DNA from: an uncultured Alteromonadaceae bacterium
Lineage (GTDB): Bacteria; Pseudomonadota; Gammaproteobacteria; Enterobacterales; Alteromonadaceae
Reading direction: 5' to 3'
Length of the DNA: 64,000 bases
Assembly (NCBI GenBank): GCA_947501935.1
Contig: CANMXU010000013.1
Coordinates: 1 to 64,000, forward strand
This document shows positions 9,401 through 17,418 of the stretch, in pieces. The first letter of the stretch is position 1, and every line of letters starts with the position of its first letter. The notes below the pieces were generated by a model, which did no database searches, had not been told where the DNA came from, and saw only the letters and a program-made list of their open reading frames with translations. Position numbers and translations under genes: made by a program.

Positions 9401-10500
9401 AACATACCAATAATCGCGACAGGCTAGAACGGCTTATCGCATCTCGTTGTCGAGCAATAACAAGAAATTTTGGTGAATTAAATGAAGTTAGTAAATTTTG
9501 GTTAATCCGCGCTTTTTATTTTTTACCTTTAAGCGGTATAAAAGCAGCTAAGGACATTTTATTAAACAACAAAGACACTGTTTTTATTTTTGCAGAACAT
9601 CATGAATTTATGTATCTAGATGGGAGCGTTGAATTACCTGAATTAACTGCAGATAAAATCGGGGCTATTTTATATGCATATGTGGAGATATGGCCAAAAG
9701 TTCACCTTTCATCTAATTCAGGTATTGAAAGCCCAGCAGAAGAAAAAGCTTATCGATTCCTCAAAAATGTTATTTGGAAGTTTACAAATGAGCATTCTGA
9801 TGGAGCTATTGCAATTGTGTCTACTCTAATTAATGACCCTAAGTTTATAAATTTTAAGCAAGACTTAAAAAGTATTAAAGCAGAGCAACTAAGAAACAAG
9901 GCACTACATACTTTTAGCCCACCTAGCCCCTCTGAAATCACAGAACTGCTAGATAATAATAAAATAGTCAACGTAGAGGGGATGAGGCAGTTAGTTATTC
10001 AAGAGTTATCAATTTATCAAAATGAAATAAATGGTGGCGAGTTTAACGCCCGTAGGCGCTTTTATTCAGGTGAAAAACGATGCAACGAGGTAAACTGCAT
10101 GCAAGTTATTGCTGAAAGATTAAGCCATGTATTCAAAGCAAAAAACATAGCTATTACCGTAGAGCACCAAACAAAAAATGAGAATAGGATTGATATCACT
10201 ACAAGTAAGTTTGTTGATGGAAAAAAATTATTACTGCCGCTAGAGGGTAAAGGGCAATGGCATCCCGACCTTTATACTGCCCCTGAAAAGCAGTTATATG
10301 ATAAATATTCAATTCATCCTGATGCTGCAGGGCAAGGCATTTATTTAGTGGTTTGGTTTGGCGTTGATGAAATAGTGGCAGGACTTAAAAATAAAGGCAT
10401 CACCAGTGCAGAGGAATTAAAAGCAAATATTATTAGTAAAATGCCTGCAGAGCTAAAACCTTATATTGATGTATTCGTGTTAGATGTTTCAAGAGAATAA
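6496..10500 (+). CDS. Large STAND/NACHT-like NTPase with C-terminal PD-(D/E)XK nuclease domain, putative anti-phage protein
   Basis: A 1334-aa single protein. Near the N-terminus is a P-loop NTPase: Walker A EPGMGKTS at 35-42, Walker B LIIDAFDEL at 73-81, and VIISSR around 105, the layout of NACHT/STAND ATPases. Residues from about 350 to 1150 are helical, leucine-rich sequence with no clear domain, likely a repeat-type sensor. The last 150 residues look like a restriction-type nuclease, with RIDI at 1231-1234 followed by LPLEGKGQW, giving D1233 and E1250-x-K1252. STAND NTPases fused to nucleases are known to sense phage proteins and cut DNA, but there the nuclease is often N-terminal. It is a single gene with no partner, in a region with an integrase and toxin-antitoxin genes. 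Defence is inferred. Confidence 0.7.
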   Translation: MEQPLYISRKLIHDNSMISQDDLLTISRFIIVLAEPGMGKTSLLEKLACSLGITTISAKVFSCIGAQKEGTPLIIDAFDELAKTDISGVNALLAKIAIAKPTCVIISSRSAEWDNSATHDFEQFIGKTPTIVRLNGLNESEQKDVYIQHTNLNNFAEFRDELVRLSLEPLLPNPQFLKMFSDAYIESSQKFTDKSSVFKDAIIHLAREGNATVKQNYDVSIEEKIDYASELFLKGLLSGAEGFTVNEAYESKVFPLAKSLINIDSVSLKAIFSTKLFKPGTNSDEHIPVHKVILEYCAASYLVNKITDPTNDLTLSQCMPVIAPNMAIRMELRGLIGWMATLGNKSIQEAIISLDPYSVISNGDVSQLFPSSKTLLINKLKELEDTDPYFRRSDFGRRFIADGLFTDETIEAIRPILNCSSESQLKNLLLELLVGSKVTYRLVDELKAIVNFGRASQNSRIYSLYCLLEIEAFDPHDELLSLIEQSTYNSLSLAALIIKHYPCYLNSTEALESFFRSCINLFSDRDTGTRASKYFVKTLIEKLPEEPIEKLLSIFAKELICTCDKTEFECNCKEHLSKIMGALLDRYFDVITSPADPIKVWSWTKNLEFPDRASAKEFNAIQVLRTDTELRCGILSHVFGNLTDYDEIVAVKRDHFGIFKSHSGLTLTEVDKIFIVDLAYNNNNTALWQAFIANHNFYSNEEHQQGLLRKHMRSQAKCKPDLMKLWIAAERNAACETYQQDLTWRNRTQKRFRRRKRAISKKHTSTQQWITANRSLIEQGQHWGILGKFSYYYLDRPDKIQKVYGDKEIVSKALIACIPFLKEKLTTLKQLGKKNASQPNYITFEKILTAAALEYFSAGFKLVDLDRELLQMMRFILGHSYSSEKLEEIKVVKAGIDAIIFSEPNEAEFTLREYVEPQLSLACNDLAEVSLLKQDTFKHLQEALSIEWLERFHGNGLLTCQALFGMAYKHTNNRDRLERLIASRCRAITRNFGELNEVSKFWLIRAFYFLPLSGIKAAKDILLNNKDTVFIFAEHHEFMYLDGSVELPELTADKIGAILYAYVEIWPKVHLSSNSGIESPAEEKAYRFLKNVIWKFTNEHSDGAIAIVSTLINDPKFINFKQDLKSIKAEQLRNKALHTFSPPSPSEITELLDNNKIVNVEGMRQLVIQELSIYQNEINGGEFNARRRFYSGEKRCNEVNCMQVIAERLSHVFKAKNIAITVEHQTKNENRIDITTSKFVDGKKLLLPLEGKGQWHPDLYTAPEKQLYDKYSIHPDAAGQGIYLVVWFGVDEIVAGLKNKGITSAEELKANIISKMPAELKPYIDVFVLDVSRE

Positions 10501-10682
10501 AGTGCGAATGGTCTTCTTAGTGTTCTCAAAAATAATTTTACTAAGTCTCAATTAATTCGATTGAATGCATTGACTCATTTATTAGTGATGCTTAGTATCA
10601 ATGAAATGGCATATTTTACTATTTGTGTTAAGTATTGCAGGCTGCAGCGGGTCATATTTATCAGAGGTTGTAGTTTGCGCAA

Positions 10683-10712
10683 AAGTTAATATCTATTAAT
10701 TGATATTAACTT
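10683..10712. terminator. Hairpin downstream of the integrase gene
   Basis: Perfect 11-bp stem AAGTTAATATC/GATATTAACTT with an 8-nt loop. Read on the - strand it lies 34 nt past the integrase stop and is followed by a short T run, so it may be its terminator. It could also be part of a recombination site. Confidence 0.45.
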
Positions 10713-10745
10713 CACATTGAAGATAAGCTCCCAGCAGCTACCTGA

Positions 10746-11759
10746 CTATAAAACTGAATGATTCATCGCCGCTTTCTTAGCTTCATTTTCATCACTAAGA
10801 TCATATACTTGAGTAGTACTAATATCTGAGTGCCCTAACAATTTCTGAACGGTTTGAATAGGGGTGCCGGATAATAATTGTGCTGTAGCATAGCTACCGC
10901 GTAGGTCATGTGGTTTAAAACTATCTAAGCCCCCTAATTCCATACCACGCCTTTTTACGATGTAATTTACTGAGTCAGGAGCGAGGCAACATGATAAATC
11001 ATCCTTTAGATACGACAGACTGATTTCATCATTAATAGCATACTTTAAAATAAGCGGCCCTGGTGCCATAGTGCGAACCTCTTGAATGTATTCATCAAGA
11101 TATTCTTTTGTAAGTTGCGGCATCCAAACCTTCCGCTGTTTATTCCCTTTACCGTTAATGATAATTTCACCGGTTACAAAATCAATATCACAAAGCATTA
11201 TTCGAACTGCTTCTACACGGCGCAAGCCGCAACCTATCAGCAATAGAAATAAGACAGCATCTCTCAATCCCTTGAATGAGTTATCATCACAAGCTTTCAA
11301 ATATTGCTGTATTTCTTGAGATGTTAATACGCGCTGCGTTCTTACTCGCTTACCTTTTACCCGCTCCACCAACTTAATTTTTTCGTAACCATCAGCATTC
11401 ATCAGTGAAATCCGAAATGCTGCTTTGCAAGCTTGTTTGATTGCCGTTAGTTTTAGATTTATTGCGGAAGGAGCACTATTGCTTTCAATTAGCGTAGTTC
11501 TAATGGCGCAAACCGATTCATAGGTCAGTTTTTCCCATGCCATATTTAAATGATTATCTACACCAAAAAATCTAGCTACGGAATTAAGGCAACTGGCCAT
11601 AGTCTTTCGACTTCCAGCGGAGTCGAGTGAAATTAAATATAGATAGGACGGCGTGAGCGAATTTGACGTTCTTTGAATGAAAGGAGAAAACGGTATAAGT
11701 TCGGTTGGTCCATGCCCGTTGCTGATTGTGGCCAAACTCTCTGTTAATCCTGAACTCAT
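10746..11759 (-). CDS. Tyrosine recombinase/integrase
   Basis: A phage-integrase-family site-specific recombinase of about 337 aa. The core-binding domain covers roughly the first 150 residues. The catalytic domain shows the arginine in GCGLRRVEA, the beta-hairpin lysine in NGKGNKQRK, HDLR, GHSDIS and the nucleophile tyrosine in TTQVYD, so all catalytic residues are present. I place the start at the ATG at 11759, because a GAGG ribosome site lies 8 nt upstream; a GTG at 11768 would overlap that site. A LexA-type palindrome sits directly upstream, suggesting SOS induction. It may mobilise the neighbouring defence genes, but no attachment repeats were found. Confidence 0.88.
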   Translation of the reverse strand: MSSGLTESLATISNGHGPTELIPFSPFIQRTSNSLTPSYLYLISLDSAGSRKTMASCLNSVARFFGVDNHLNMAWEKLTYESVCAIRTTLIESNSAPSAINLKLTAIKQACKAAFRISLMNADGYEKIKLVERVKGKRVRTQRVLTSQEIQQYLKACDDNSFKGLRDAVLFLLLIGCGLRRVEAVRIMLCDIDFVTGEIIINGKGNKQRKVWMPQLTKEYLDEYIQEVRTMAPGPLILKYAINDEISLSYLKDDLSCCLAPDSVNYIVKRRGMELGGLDSFKPHDLRGSYATAQLLSGTPIQTVQKLLGHSDISTTQVYDLSDENEAKKAAMNHSVL

Positions 11760-11774
11760 ATTAATCACCTCAAT

Positions 11775-11798
11775 ATAACTGTATGTATATACAGTTAT
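11775..11798. promoter_or_regulatory. LexA-type SOS box upstream of the integrase
   Basis: The sequence CTGTATGTATATACAG at 11779-11794 fits the gammaproteobacterial LexA consensus CTGT-N8-ACAG, and the flanks ATAA/TTAT extend the symmetry. It lies 16-40 nt upstream of the integrase start, where LexA would block transcription. Confidence 0.65.
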
Positions 11799-12287
11799 AT
11801 TAATTCAATTCTACGCGAAGTAACAGCCCTATTCCCAATAAAAAACAATTTGGCGAAACATCACTTAGTAAAACCTGTATTTAACTAAGTAGTAGACATT
11901 ACATTCATTTCTATAAAAAGATGTATTTGCTTTATTAATGTTAGAAAATGGCTCAGATGTATTAATTTTCTCTTTAACAATAGAAGCATATTGATTTTAC
12001 AGAGAATCATTAGTGGAAAGGCGGGTTATCTCGATCTTGGTGGTAATTAAGTTAGATCAAAATAGGCCACAAAGACGAACCAGCGTGCCTAAAGCACTTT
12101 AGCAGCCGAAGACTATTTCATGATTTAACACTGGTAAAACAGGTAATCAGTTTTGTATTAACAGATAAGTAAAATCGTAAATTTTAGCTAATATTACTGA
12201 AACAGTTGGAAATATGCCCCTTTGTGAAATAGAGAGTATGCCTCCCACATGAAGTTATGATTAAGTTGTAACACTCTGGAACTCACA
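11799..12287. other. Intergenic region between divergent integrase and Fic genes
   Basis: No coding frame of note and no clear inverted repeats. It holds the promoters of both divergent genes and could hold an attachment site, which cannot be identified without the other junction. Confidence 0.4.
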
Positions 12288-12367
12288 TTAAAAGCTAATA
12301 ATAAATTTCATTAAAAGCTAAAATTGTTATACACTAAAAGCTAATAAACAATATCAGCAAAAGCTAA
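12288..12367. promoter_or_regulatory. Four direct repeats AAAAGCTAA, 23 bp apart, before the Fic gene
   Basis: Copies of AAAAGCTAA begin at 12290, 12313, 12336 and 12359, exactly 23 bp apart. The last ends 10 nt before the Fic start codon, so a bound protein would also mask the ribosome site. The regular phase points to cooperative binding of a regulator. The winged-helix-like N-terminus of the Fic protein itself is the obvious candidate. Confidence 0.75.
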
Positions 12368-12377
12368 CGGTGTAATT

Positions 12378-13889
12378 ATGAACCAAGTATCAGAAAAGCT
12401 TGCATATTCACTAGAGCAATTAAAACTATTACAAGATAACGGTATTATTGCAATTCAATCGAAAATGTTGGACCGCACCGATAGAGAAAGATTGACCAAA
12501 CATGGCTTCATCAAAGAAGTGATGCGAGGCTGGTATATTCCTTCAAGCCCGGATGAACAACAAGGTGATAGTACCGCTTGGTACACCTCTTTTTGGGATT
12601 TTTGTGGTGCTTATTTAGATGAACGCCTTGAGCAAAACTGGTGTTTGTCACCAGAACAGTCGATGCAAATTCACATTGGTGATAAAACCGTTCCACCTCA
12701 GTTATTAGTACGCTCACCCAAAGGGCGCAATAAACCAACGACTTTACTTCATGACACATCGGTATTTGACATGCGCTCTGCGATGCCAGAACAAGCACAA
12801 TTAACAATAGTTGATGGATTAAGAATATATAATTTGGCCGCAAGTTTGGTACATTGTGCTAAAGCTACCTTCACACAAAAACCTATTCAAATGAGAACAT
12901 TACTGTCAATGGTAACAGATGCCTCAGAAGTGTTAAGTGTTTTACTTAATGGTGGTCATGTTGCAAGTGCAGGACGACTAGCGGGGGCATTTCGTAATAT
13001 TGGTAGAGACTTAATCGCTAATAACATCATTAAAGGCATGGATGCTGCAGACTTTAAAGTAAAAGAAGTCGACCCATTTGAAGATGAAACACAGATAGCC
13101 TTCGGTCGCCGTGAAGTTTCACCCTACGTAAATAGATTACGTCTACTTTGGCACAGTATGCGAGCCGAGGTAACTGCCCATTTTCCCGATGTGCCGGACG
13201 TTAAAATAAATGTTCAGGGCTACTTGGCTGAAGTAGAAGACACGTTTGTAACCGATGCTTACCACTCGCTATCAATTGAAGGCTATCGGGTTACGCATGA
13301 GTTAATTGAACATGTACGCTCAGGTAACTGGAACCCTGAACAATCTGACGATAGTAGAAAGCATTTAGATGCAATGGCAGCAAAAGGTTATTGGGATGCC
13401 TTTCAACAAGTAAAGCTAGCGGTAGAACAAGTATTAAATGGTGAAAATCCAGGTGAAGTATTAGAAGCGACTCATGCAGATTGGTATTTGGCTTTATTTG
13501 GTCCAAGTGTCGCTGTCGGTATTATTAAAAAATCCGATTTAGCAGGCTATCGAACAGGGCCTGTTTATATTAGAAAATCAAAACACACACCGCCAACAAA
13601 AGCCGCAGTTAGGGAGTTGATGCCCGCACTTTTCGATCTATTAATGGCAGAAGAAAACCCTGCGGTTCGGGTTGTATTAGGGCATTTTATATTTGTTTAT
13701 ATTCACCCTTATTTTGATGGAAATGGCCGAATGGGTCGATTTATTATGAACTTGATGATGGCGGCAGGTGGTTACTCATGGACGGTTGTGCCTATTGAGC
13801 GAAGAGATGAGTATATGCATGCATTAGAAGCAGCAAGTGTAGAGCAAAATATAACTCCATTTACAAAATTTTTAGCTTCTTTATTGTAG
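12378..13889 (+). CDS. Fic-domain protein with AbiEi-like N-terminal domain
   Basis: A 503-aa protein. The Fic active site HPYFDGNGRMGR is at residues 443-454, complete with the catalytic His and the nucleotide-binding GNGR, so it should transfer AMP or a related group to a target protein. SLSIEG at 297-302 fits the (S/T)xxxE(G/N) inhibitory motif of self-inhibited Fic proteins. The first 200 residues resemble the winged-helix regulator fold of AbiEi-type antitoxins (a KHGFIKEVMRGWYIPS-type segment). It may therefore be a one-gene toxin with built-in repressor, consistent with the phased repeats directly upstream. The target is unknown. Confidence 0.85.
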   Translation: MNQVSEKLAYSLEQLKLLQDNGIIAIQSKMLDRTDRERLTKHGFIKEVMRGWYIPSSPDEQQGDSTAWYTSFWDFCGAYLDERLEQNWCLSPEQSMQIHIGDKTVPPQLLVRSPKGRNKPTTLLHDTSVFDMRSAMPEQAQLTIVDGLRIYNLAASLVHCAKATFTQKPIQMRTLLSMVTDASEVLSVLLNGGHVASAGRLAGAFRNIGRDLIANNIIKGMDAADFKVKEVDPFEDETQIAFGRREVSPYVNRLRLLWHSMRAEVTAHFPDVPDVKINVQGYLAEVEDTFVTDAYHSLSIEGYRVTHELIEHVRSGNWNPEQSDDSRKHLDAMAAKGYWDAFQQVKLAVEQVLNGENPGEVLEATHADWYLALFGPSVAVGIIKKSDLAGYRTGPVYIRKSKHTPPTKAAVRELMPALFDLLMAEENPAVRVVLGHFIFVYIHPYFDGNGRMGRFIMNLMMAAGGYSWTVVPIERRDEYMHALEAASVEQNITPFTKFLASLL

Positions 13890-13916
13890 CCATAGTTCGT
13901 TGAAGAGCTTTTTCTA

Positions 13917-14465
13917 TTACACTGGTAAGTATTCGTCACCAGAGACGGTAATAGCCCAAGCCATTCTCGCCATATTTTTTAATAAGCGACACATGCTCGG
14001 TTATGTTCCCGAGTTTGAACAATACGATTTATCCATTTGCTCAGCTTACAATCTTCCTTCCTGCTCTAGAAACAAAGGTTTTAGTTCCTTGAATTAATAA
14101 ACACCTTAAATAGCTATTTCCGCGTTTACTTATACCTAGAAATTTCGCCCCCGTCGATAACTTGTGCCATTACCTACTTCATTATAATAGGCACTTGAAA
14201 CCATAGGGCCAACCCCAGGTATGGTTTGTAAGCGTTGGCAAGTAGCATTGTTTTTTACAACGCTGCTTATTCATTTGTCAAAAGTATCGATACTATTATC
14301 CAAAGACGATAACTGCTCAGCGAGCTGAGTGAATATTCGTTTAAACGTGTCTAATAAATTATCCGTTTCATCATCCAATATTAAGAGAATGTTTTTCCGT
14401 ATATTATTAACCCCTTGTGAGAATACAATACTGTATTCAGCTCTCCTTTGTGCTCCTACAGGCAC
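13917..14465 (-). pseudogene. Decayed IS110/IS1111-family transposase
   Basis: Pieces of an IS110-type transposase lie in order in one frame. The first (14274-14465) is the coiled middle region ending DNSIDTFDK. After an in-frame TGA comes a segment with LQTIPGVGPMVSSAYYNEVG, matching the conserved helix-hairpin-helix motif of the C-terminal domain, which ends at a stop at 14136-14138. A last piece near 13917-13980 reads KNMARMAWAITVSGDEYLP, like the family's extreme C-terminus. The N-terminal DEDD catalytic domain is missing. It is an inactive remnant. Confidence 0.75.
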
Positions 14466-14997
14466 ACAAGCTGTACCTGACCATCAACACCCTTAACTCA
14501 AAAACCTGCAAGCACATAAAAACAAGTATGCTGGCTTTATTAAAATAAATAGCCCCACAGGCACACAAACTAAAATCCTCCATTAAATTACAAATACAGC
14601 TATTTCGAAATATGAAGCCCTAACATTGAGACGCAACACTTTTCCCCCATAACAACAGCGATTTACACTTGGCAGGTAACACAATATTTACCCTTATTGA
14701 AATAATGTTACCTTCAGGAAGGTAACATAGGGAGTAGAATTTTCGTAATACAACAAACTCAAGTTTTAGCACAAAGCAATTGACAATAACGCGATAGCTT
14801 GGAGGTCAATGTGTAGTGGCAAAGTTGATTTGGCAACAAAGGCCCTAAAAGCCCTGTAATAAACACAATGGCTGTAAAATTACCGTTCAGTTAATACAAC
14901 AAATAGGCAAGCAACTTTCTAAAGTCTTACCTAGGCATCTGAAACGTAGGCTCAGCTAGCGTTAACAATCCCCACGTTCCTTTTTCTAGAGGAATAA
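14466..14997. other. Gene-poor stretch
   Basis: No supported gene. It has short direct similarity of the type CAGGCACACAA(G/A)CT around 14459-14475 and 14553-14569, and no long open frame. It is probably decayed accessory DNA next to the transposase remnant. Confidence 0.4.
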
Positions 14998-15231
14998 TCA
15001 TAGGAATTTCATTTCGAATTTGCTTTTAGTTTTTTTCAATTGCCGACTGAATTTAAAAAACGCTGGGGGCCGGTCACTGAGTTCAGCTTCTGATCCAAAC
15101 TTAACAAATTCACAAACGGTTGATATATTTTTTTGATTAATTTCTGTGTCGAGCACTTCATAATTATTAAGTCCTGTCTCGTTATAATAAATATCACATT
15201 TTTCAATACGCTTTTTTATTTGATTTTTCAA
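14998..15231 (-). CDS. Hypothetical protein, 77 aa
   Basis: A small lysine-rich frame with a TTG start and a modest AGG ribosome site about 7 nt upstream. No domain is recognised. Upstream on the same strand (15261-15398) is a start-less frame reading PEVDFPAGQKIDVQYFPEKR, faintly like SymE/AbrB-fold proteins, so both may belong to a broken gene pair. Coding status is uncertain. Confidence 0.3.
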   Translation of the reverse strand: MKNQIKKRIEKCDIYYNETGLNNYEVLDTEINQKNISTVCEFVKFGSEAELSDRPPAFFKFSRQLKKTKSKFEMKFL

Positions 15232-15620
15232 GTCGAACCTAGAGCCAACTCTAACGCCACCTATAAATTATGGTTTCTAGAACTAACAACAATGCTTCCA
15301 TTATCTGATTGAACAATGATGACTTTTCGTTTTTCTGGAAAGTATTGAACATCAATTTTCTGACCTGCAGGAAAGTCCACCTCAGGTCGTTTTGTTAAGT
15401 TTCAGCATTAATGCGGCTAACGTTATCGGGCGGGCCCTATGAAGTGATTACTTCAACGTGCTGCATAATATTTCCTAATCATACGCCTTTATTGTTAATT
15501 AGCTGGCGAATCCAACCAACTATGCCCTTTTTCAACACACTTCCAATAACGCTCTTGATGGCAAAAACGTCCTATTTTTGAAACATTTTTTTGTATTAAC
15601 ACTTCAAAATACTCTGGGAG
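15232..15620. other. Degenerate region upstream of abiE
   Basis: Apart from the start-less frame at 15261-15398 (- strand), nothing here reads as a gene. It is probably remnant coding sequence. Confidence 0.4.
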
Positions 15621-15659
15621 GTATACGCAAAACACCCTTTTATGGTGTTTAATGTATAC
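15621..15659. promoter_or_regulatory. 39-bp interrupted palindrome at the abiE start, probable operator
   Basis: Symmetric around 15640: outer arms GTATAC (15621-15626 and 15654-15659) and inner arms AAACACC/GGTGTTT (15630-15636 and 15644-15650). It covers the first possible start codon of the antitoxin gene. AbiEi antitoxins are known to repress their own operon by binding inverted repeats at the promoter, which fits. Confidence 0.65.
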
Positions 15660-16191
15660 TAATCTTATGAGGTTAATTCAAGACATACAAAATTGTACTT
15701 TTAAAGCCGTTGAGAACGGCCATAGTGGTTTATTTACAATCAATAACCTTCTGCGCATGCTAAATGGTGTTGATTTAAAATACCTTACTAAAGTACTTTC
15801 AAAAGCAGAAAAAGACGGCACTATGATCAGGGTCTGCAGAGGAGTGTATTTAAATCCTTTTGCGCGGCCAAAAACACGCTATATACTTGAAGCTATTGCC
15901 GTCAAATTGAAGCCCCAATACTTAGTTTATGTCTCTCTTGAGTCACAATTGGTCATGATAGGTAAGATATCCCAGCAAATGCAAGGATACCTAACTGTTA
16001 TGACAAATGGCAGAAGCGGTAAGATTGAAACAATCTACGGAACTGTTGAGTTTACTCACACTAAAGCAGATATTAACAAAATAAGTGAACAGTTATATTT
16101 TGATAATGATGCTGGTATATTTCGAGCCAAAGAAAACAAAGCAATGGCTGACTTGAAAAGAGCAGGCAGAAACCTACATATGCTTGATTAG
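15652..16191 (+). CDS. abiEi: AbiEi-type antitoxin of a type IV toxin-antitoxin system
   Basis: A 179-aa protein with an N-terminal winged helix (LLRMLNGVDLKYLTKVLSKAE then MIRVCRGVYLNP), typical of AbiEi antitoxins/transcriptional regulators, and a C-terminal antitoxin domain. It represses its own operon and counteracts AbiEii without direct contact. The first ATG (15652) lies inside the palindromic operator; the ATG at 15667 is an equal or better start. The toxin gene follows after 29 nt. Confidence 0.85.
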   Translation: MYTNLMRLIQDIQNCTFKAVENGHSGLFTINNLLRMLNGVDLKYLTKVLSKAEKDGTMIRVCRGVYLNPFARPKTRYILEAIAVKLKPQYLVYVSLESQLVMIGKISQQMQGYLTVMTNGRSGKIETIYGTVEFTHTKADINKISEQLYFDNDAGIFRAKENKAMADLKRAGRNLHMLD

Positions 16192-16220
16192 CCTCCTCGA
16201 TAACAAATAAGGAAAATATT

Positions 16221-17120
16221 TTGAGTGTTTTGGATTCATTTATCGACAACATAATAGCCTCAAAACCAGAACTATCTGGACTAGTTACGGTTATTGAAAA
16301 GGAAATCATACATCATGAAATCCTAAGGCTAATGTGTGACGAACGTGCATTTGAAAATCTAACCTTTATTGGTGGTACGGCACTAAGGCTCTGTTACGAT
16401 TCAGCAAGGCTTTCAGAAGATTTGAACTTTACAGGTGGGACTAACTTCGAACCTAAGTCGCTGATTATTTTTTCTAATGAAATTGAAAAACAATTATCCT
16501 CAAAATTTGGACAAAATGTATTTGTCAAAGAACCTAAAGAAAATCTATCTGATACCGCAACTTGGAAAATCTCCATAGAGCGACAAAGCAATAGACCTGA
16601 TATCCCTAACCAAATAATTCACATAGGTATCTGTGCTTACGATTCGTTTGATATAAAGAGAGCTCCCTTAAAAGACCATTACAATATCAAGCCTGACACT
16701 CTTGGACTATTAATCCCAGTCCAAAGCCAAAAAGAAATTTTAGCCGATAAATTTATTGCTTTAGCGTATAGAAATAGAATTAAACCAAGGGACCTTTGGG
16801 ATATTACGTGGTTAACTCAGAACAATATCAAACCTAATGATAAGTTAATAAACCAAAAGCTAGATATTAGAGGGAAAAATCAAGAAGATTTCATTAACAG
16901 ATTAAACGAAGTAAAAGTGAAGCTGGCCTTTGATCCTATAACGAAAAGTGAGTTCGACTCTGAAATGGCAAGGTTTATCACTCCAGAATTGGCGAAAAAC
17001 ACACTTCACAATGATGAGTTTTATCAGTACATGAGTAATACCGTTTATGGTGGTGTAGATAAGGTCATTCAAAACATTGAAAACCCACAAGCGAAGACCC
17101 AATTTTATTTAGGGAATTAA
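16221..17120 (+). CDS. abiEii: AbiEii/AbiGii-family nucleotidyltransferase toxin
   Basis: A 299-aa nucleotidyltransferase-fold protein. The family motif GGTALRLCYDSARLSEDLNF is at residues 51-70, with the GG and the later D of the catalytic core. The motif KEILADKFIALAYRNRIKPRDLWD is also typical of AbiEii. Relatives modify tRNA ends or other nucleotide acceptors and give phage abortive infection. It starts at TTG with a good AAGGA site 7 nt upstream and forms an operon with abiEi. Confidence 0.88.
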   Translation: MSVLDSFIDNIIASKPELSGLVTVIEKEIIHHEILRLMCDERAFENLTFIGGTALRLCYDSARLSEDLNFTGGTNFEPKSLIIFSNEIEKQLSSKFGQNVFVKEPKENLSDTATWKISIERQSNRPDIPNQIIHIGICAYDSFDIKRAPLKDHYNIKPDTLGLLIPVQSQKEILADKFIALAYRNRIKPRDLWDITWLTQNNIKPNDKLINQKLDIRGKNQEDFINRLNEVKVKLAFDPITKSEFDSEMARFITPELAKNTLHNDEFYQYMSNTVYGGVDKVIQNIENPQAKTQFYLGN

Positions 17121-17206
17121 TACGTGTGCCTGCCCTATCATTTCCGCCTTTAGTAAAAGAAGCCTATCATGTTGGATTATTTCCCTAAATATGGCTTAAG
17201 GAGAGT

Positions 17207-17405
17207 TGATCTGATCCAGACAGGCCGCACACTTTTCTCTTAAACTTTCACACTCAACCGGGGACATTTCATTTAATGTCGTATGCAACCGATCTGCATT
17301 CATCTGTATATTTTCTAATGGTTCTTTTTTGAGTCATTTTCACACCTTAATTTAATGGAATCATTATCCCCTTATTAAAGTGTGCGGTGCCATTAGAGCA
17401 GATCA
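17207..17405. mobile_element. Short IS3-like remnant with both terminal inverted repeats
   Basis: The ends carry inverted copies of TGATCTG plus an inner CGCACACTTT segment (left 17207-17236, right 17376-17405, about 30 nt each with mismatches). On the - strand the interior reads ADRLHTTLNEMSPVE, resembling the C-terminal end of IS3-family transposases (the HSALGYLTPEEF-type region), with a stop just past the end. It is an internally deleted, non-autonomous remnant. No target duplication is obvious. Confidence 0.55.
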
Positions 17406-17418
17406 CAACGTCGGGATA

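Noticed and set aside
12265..12272. GTTGTAAC, the core of the E. coli Ter site
   Set aside because: Only the 8-nt core matches; the flanking bases do not fit the Ter consensus, and it lies 7 kb from tus. Such a match is expected by chance.
12290..12367. CRISPR-like regular repeats before the Fic gene
   Set aside because: The repeat is only 9 bp and the intervening 14-nt segments are AT-rich promoter sequence; phased operators explain it better.
13900..14097. 65-codon + strand frame after the Fic gene
   Set aside because: It is the reverse of the IS110-type transposase C-terminal remnant, starts with TTG and has no ribosome site.
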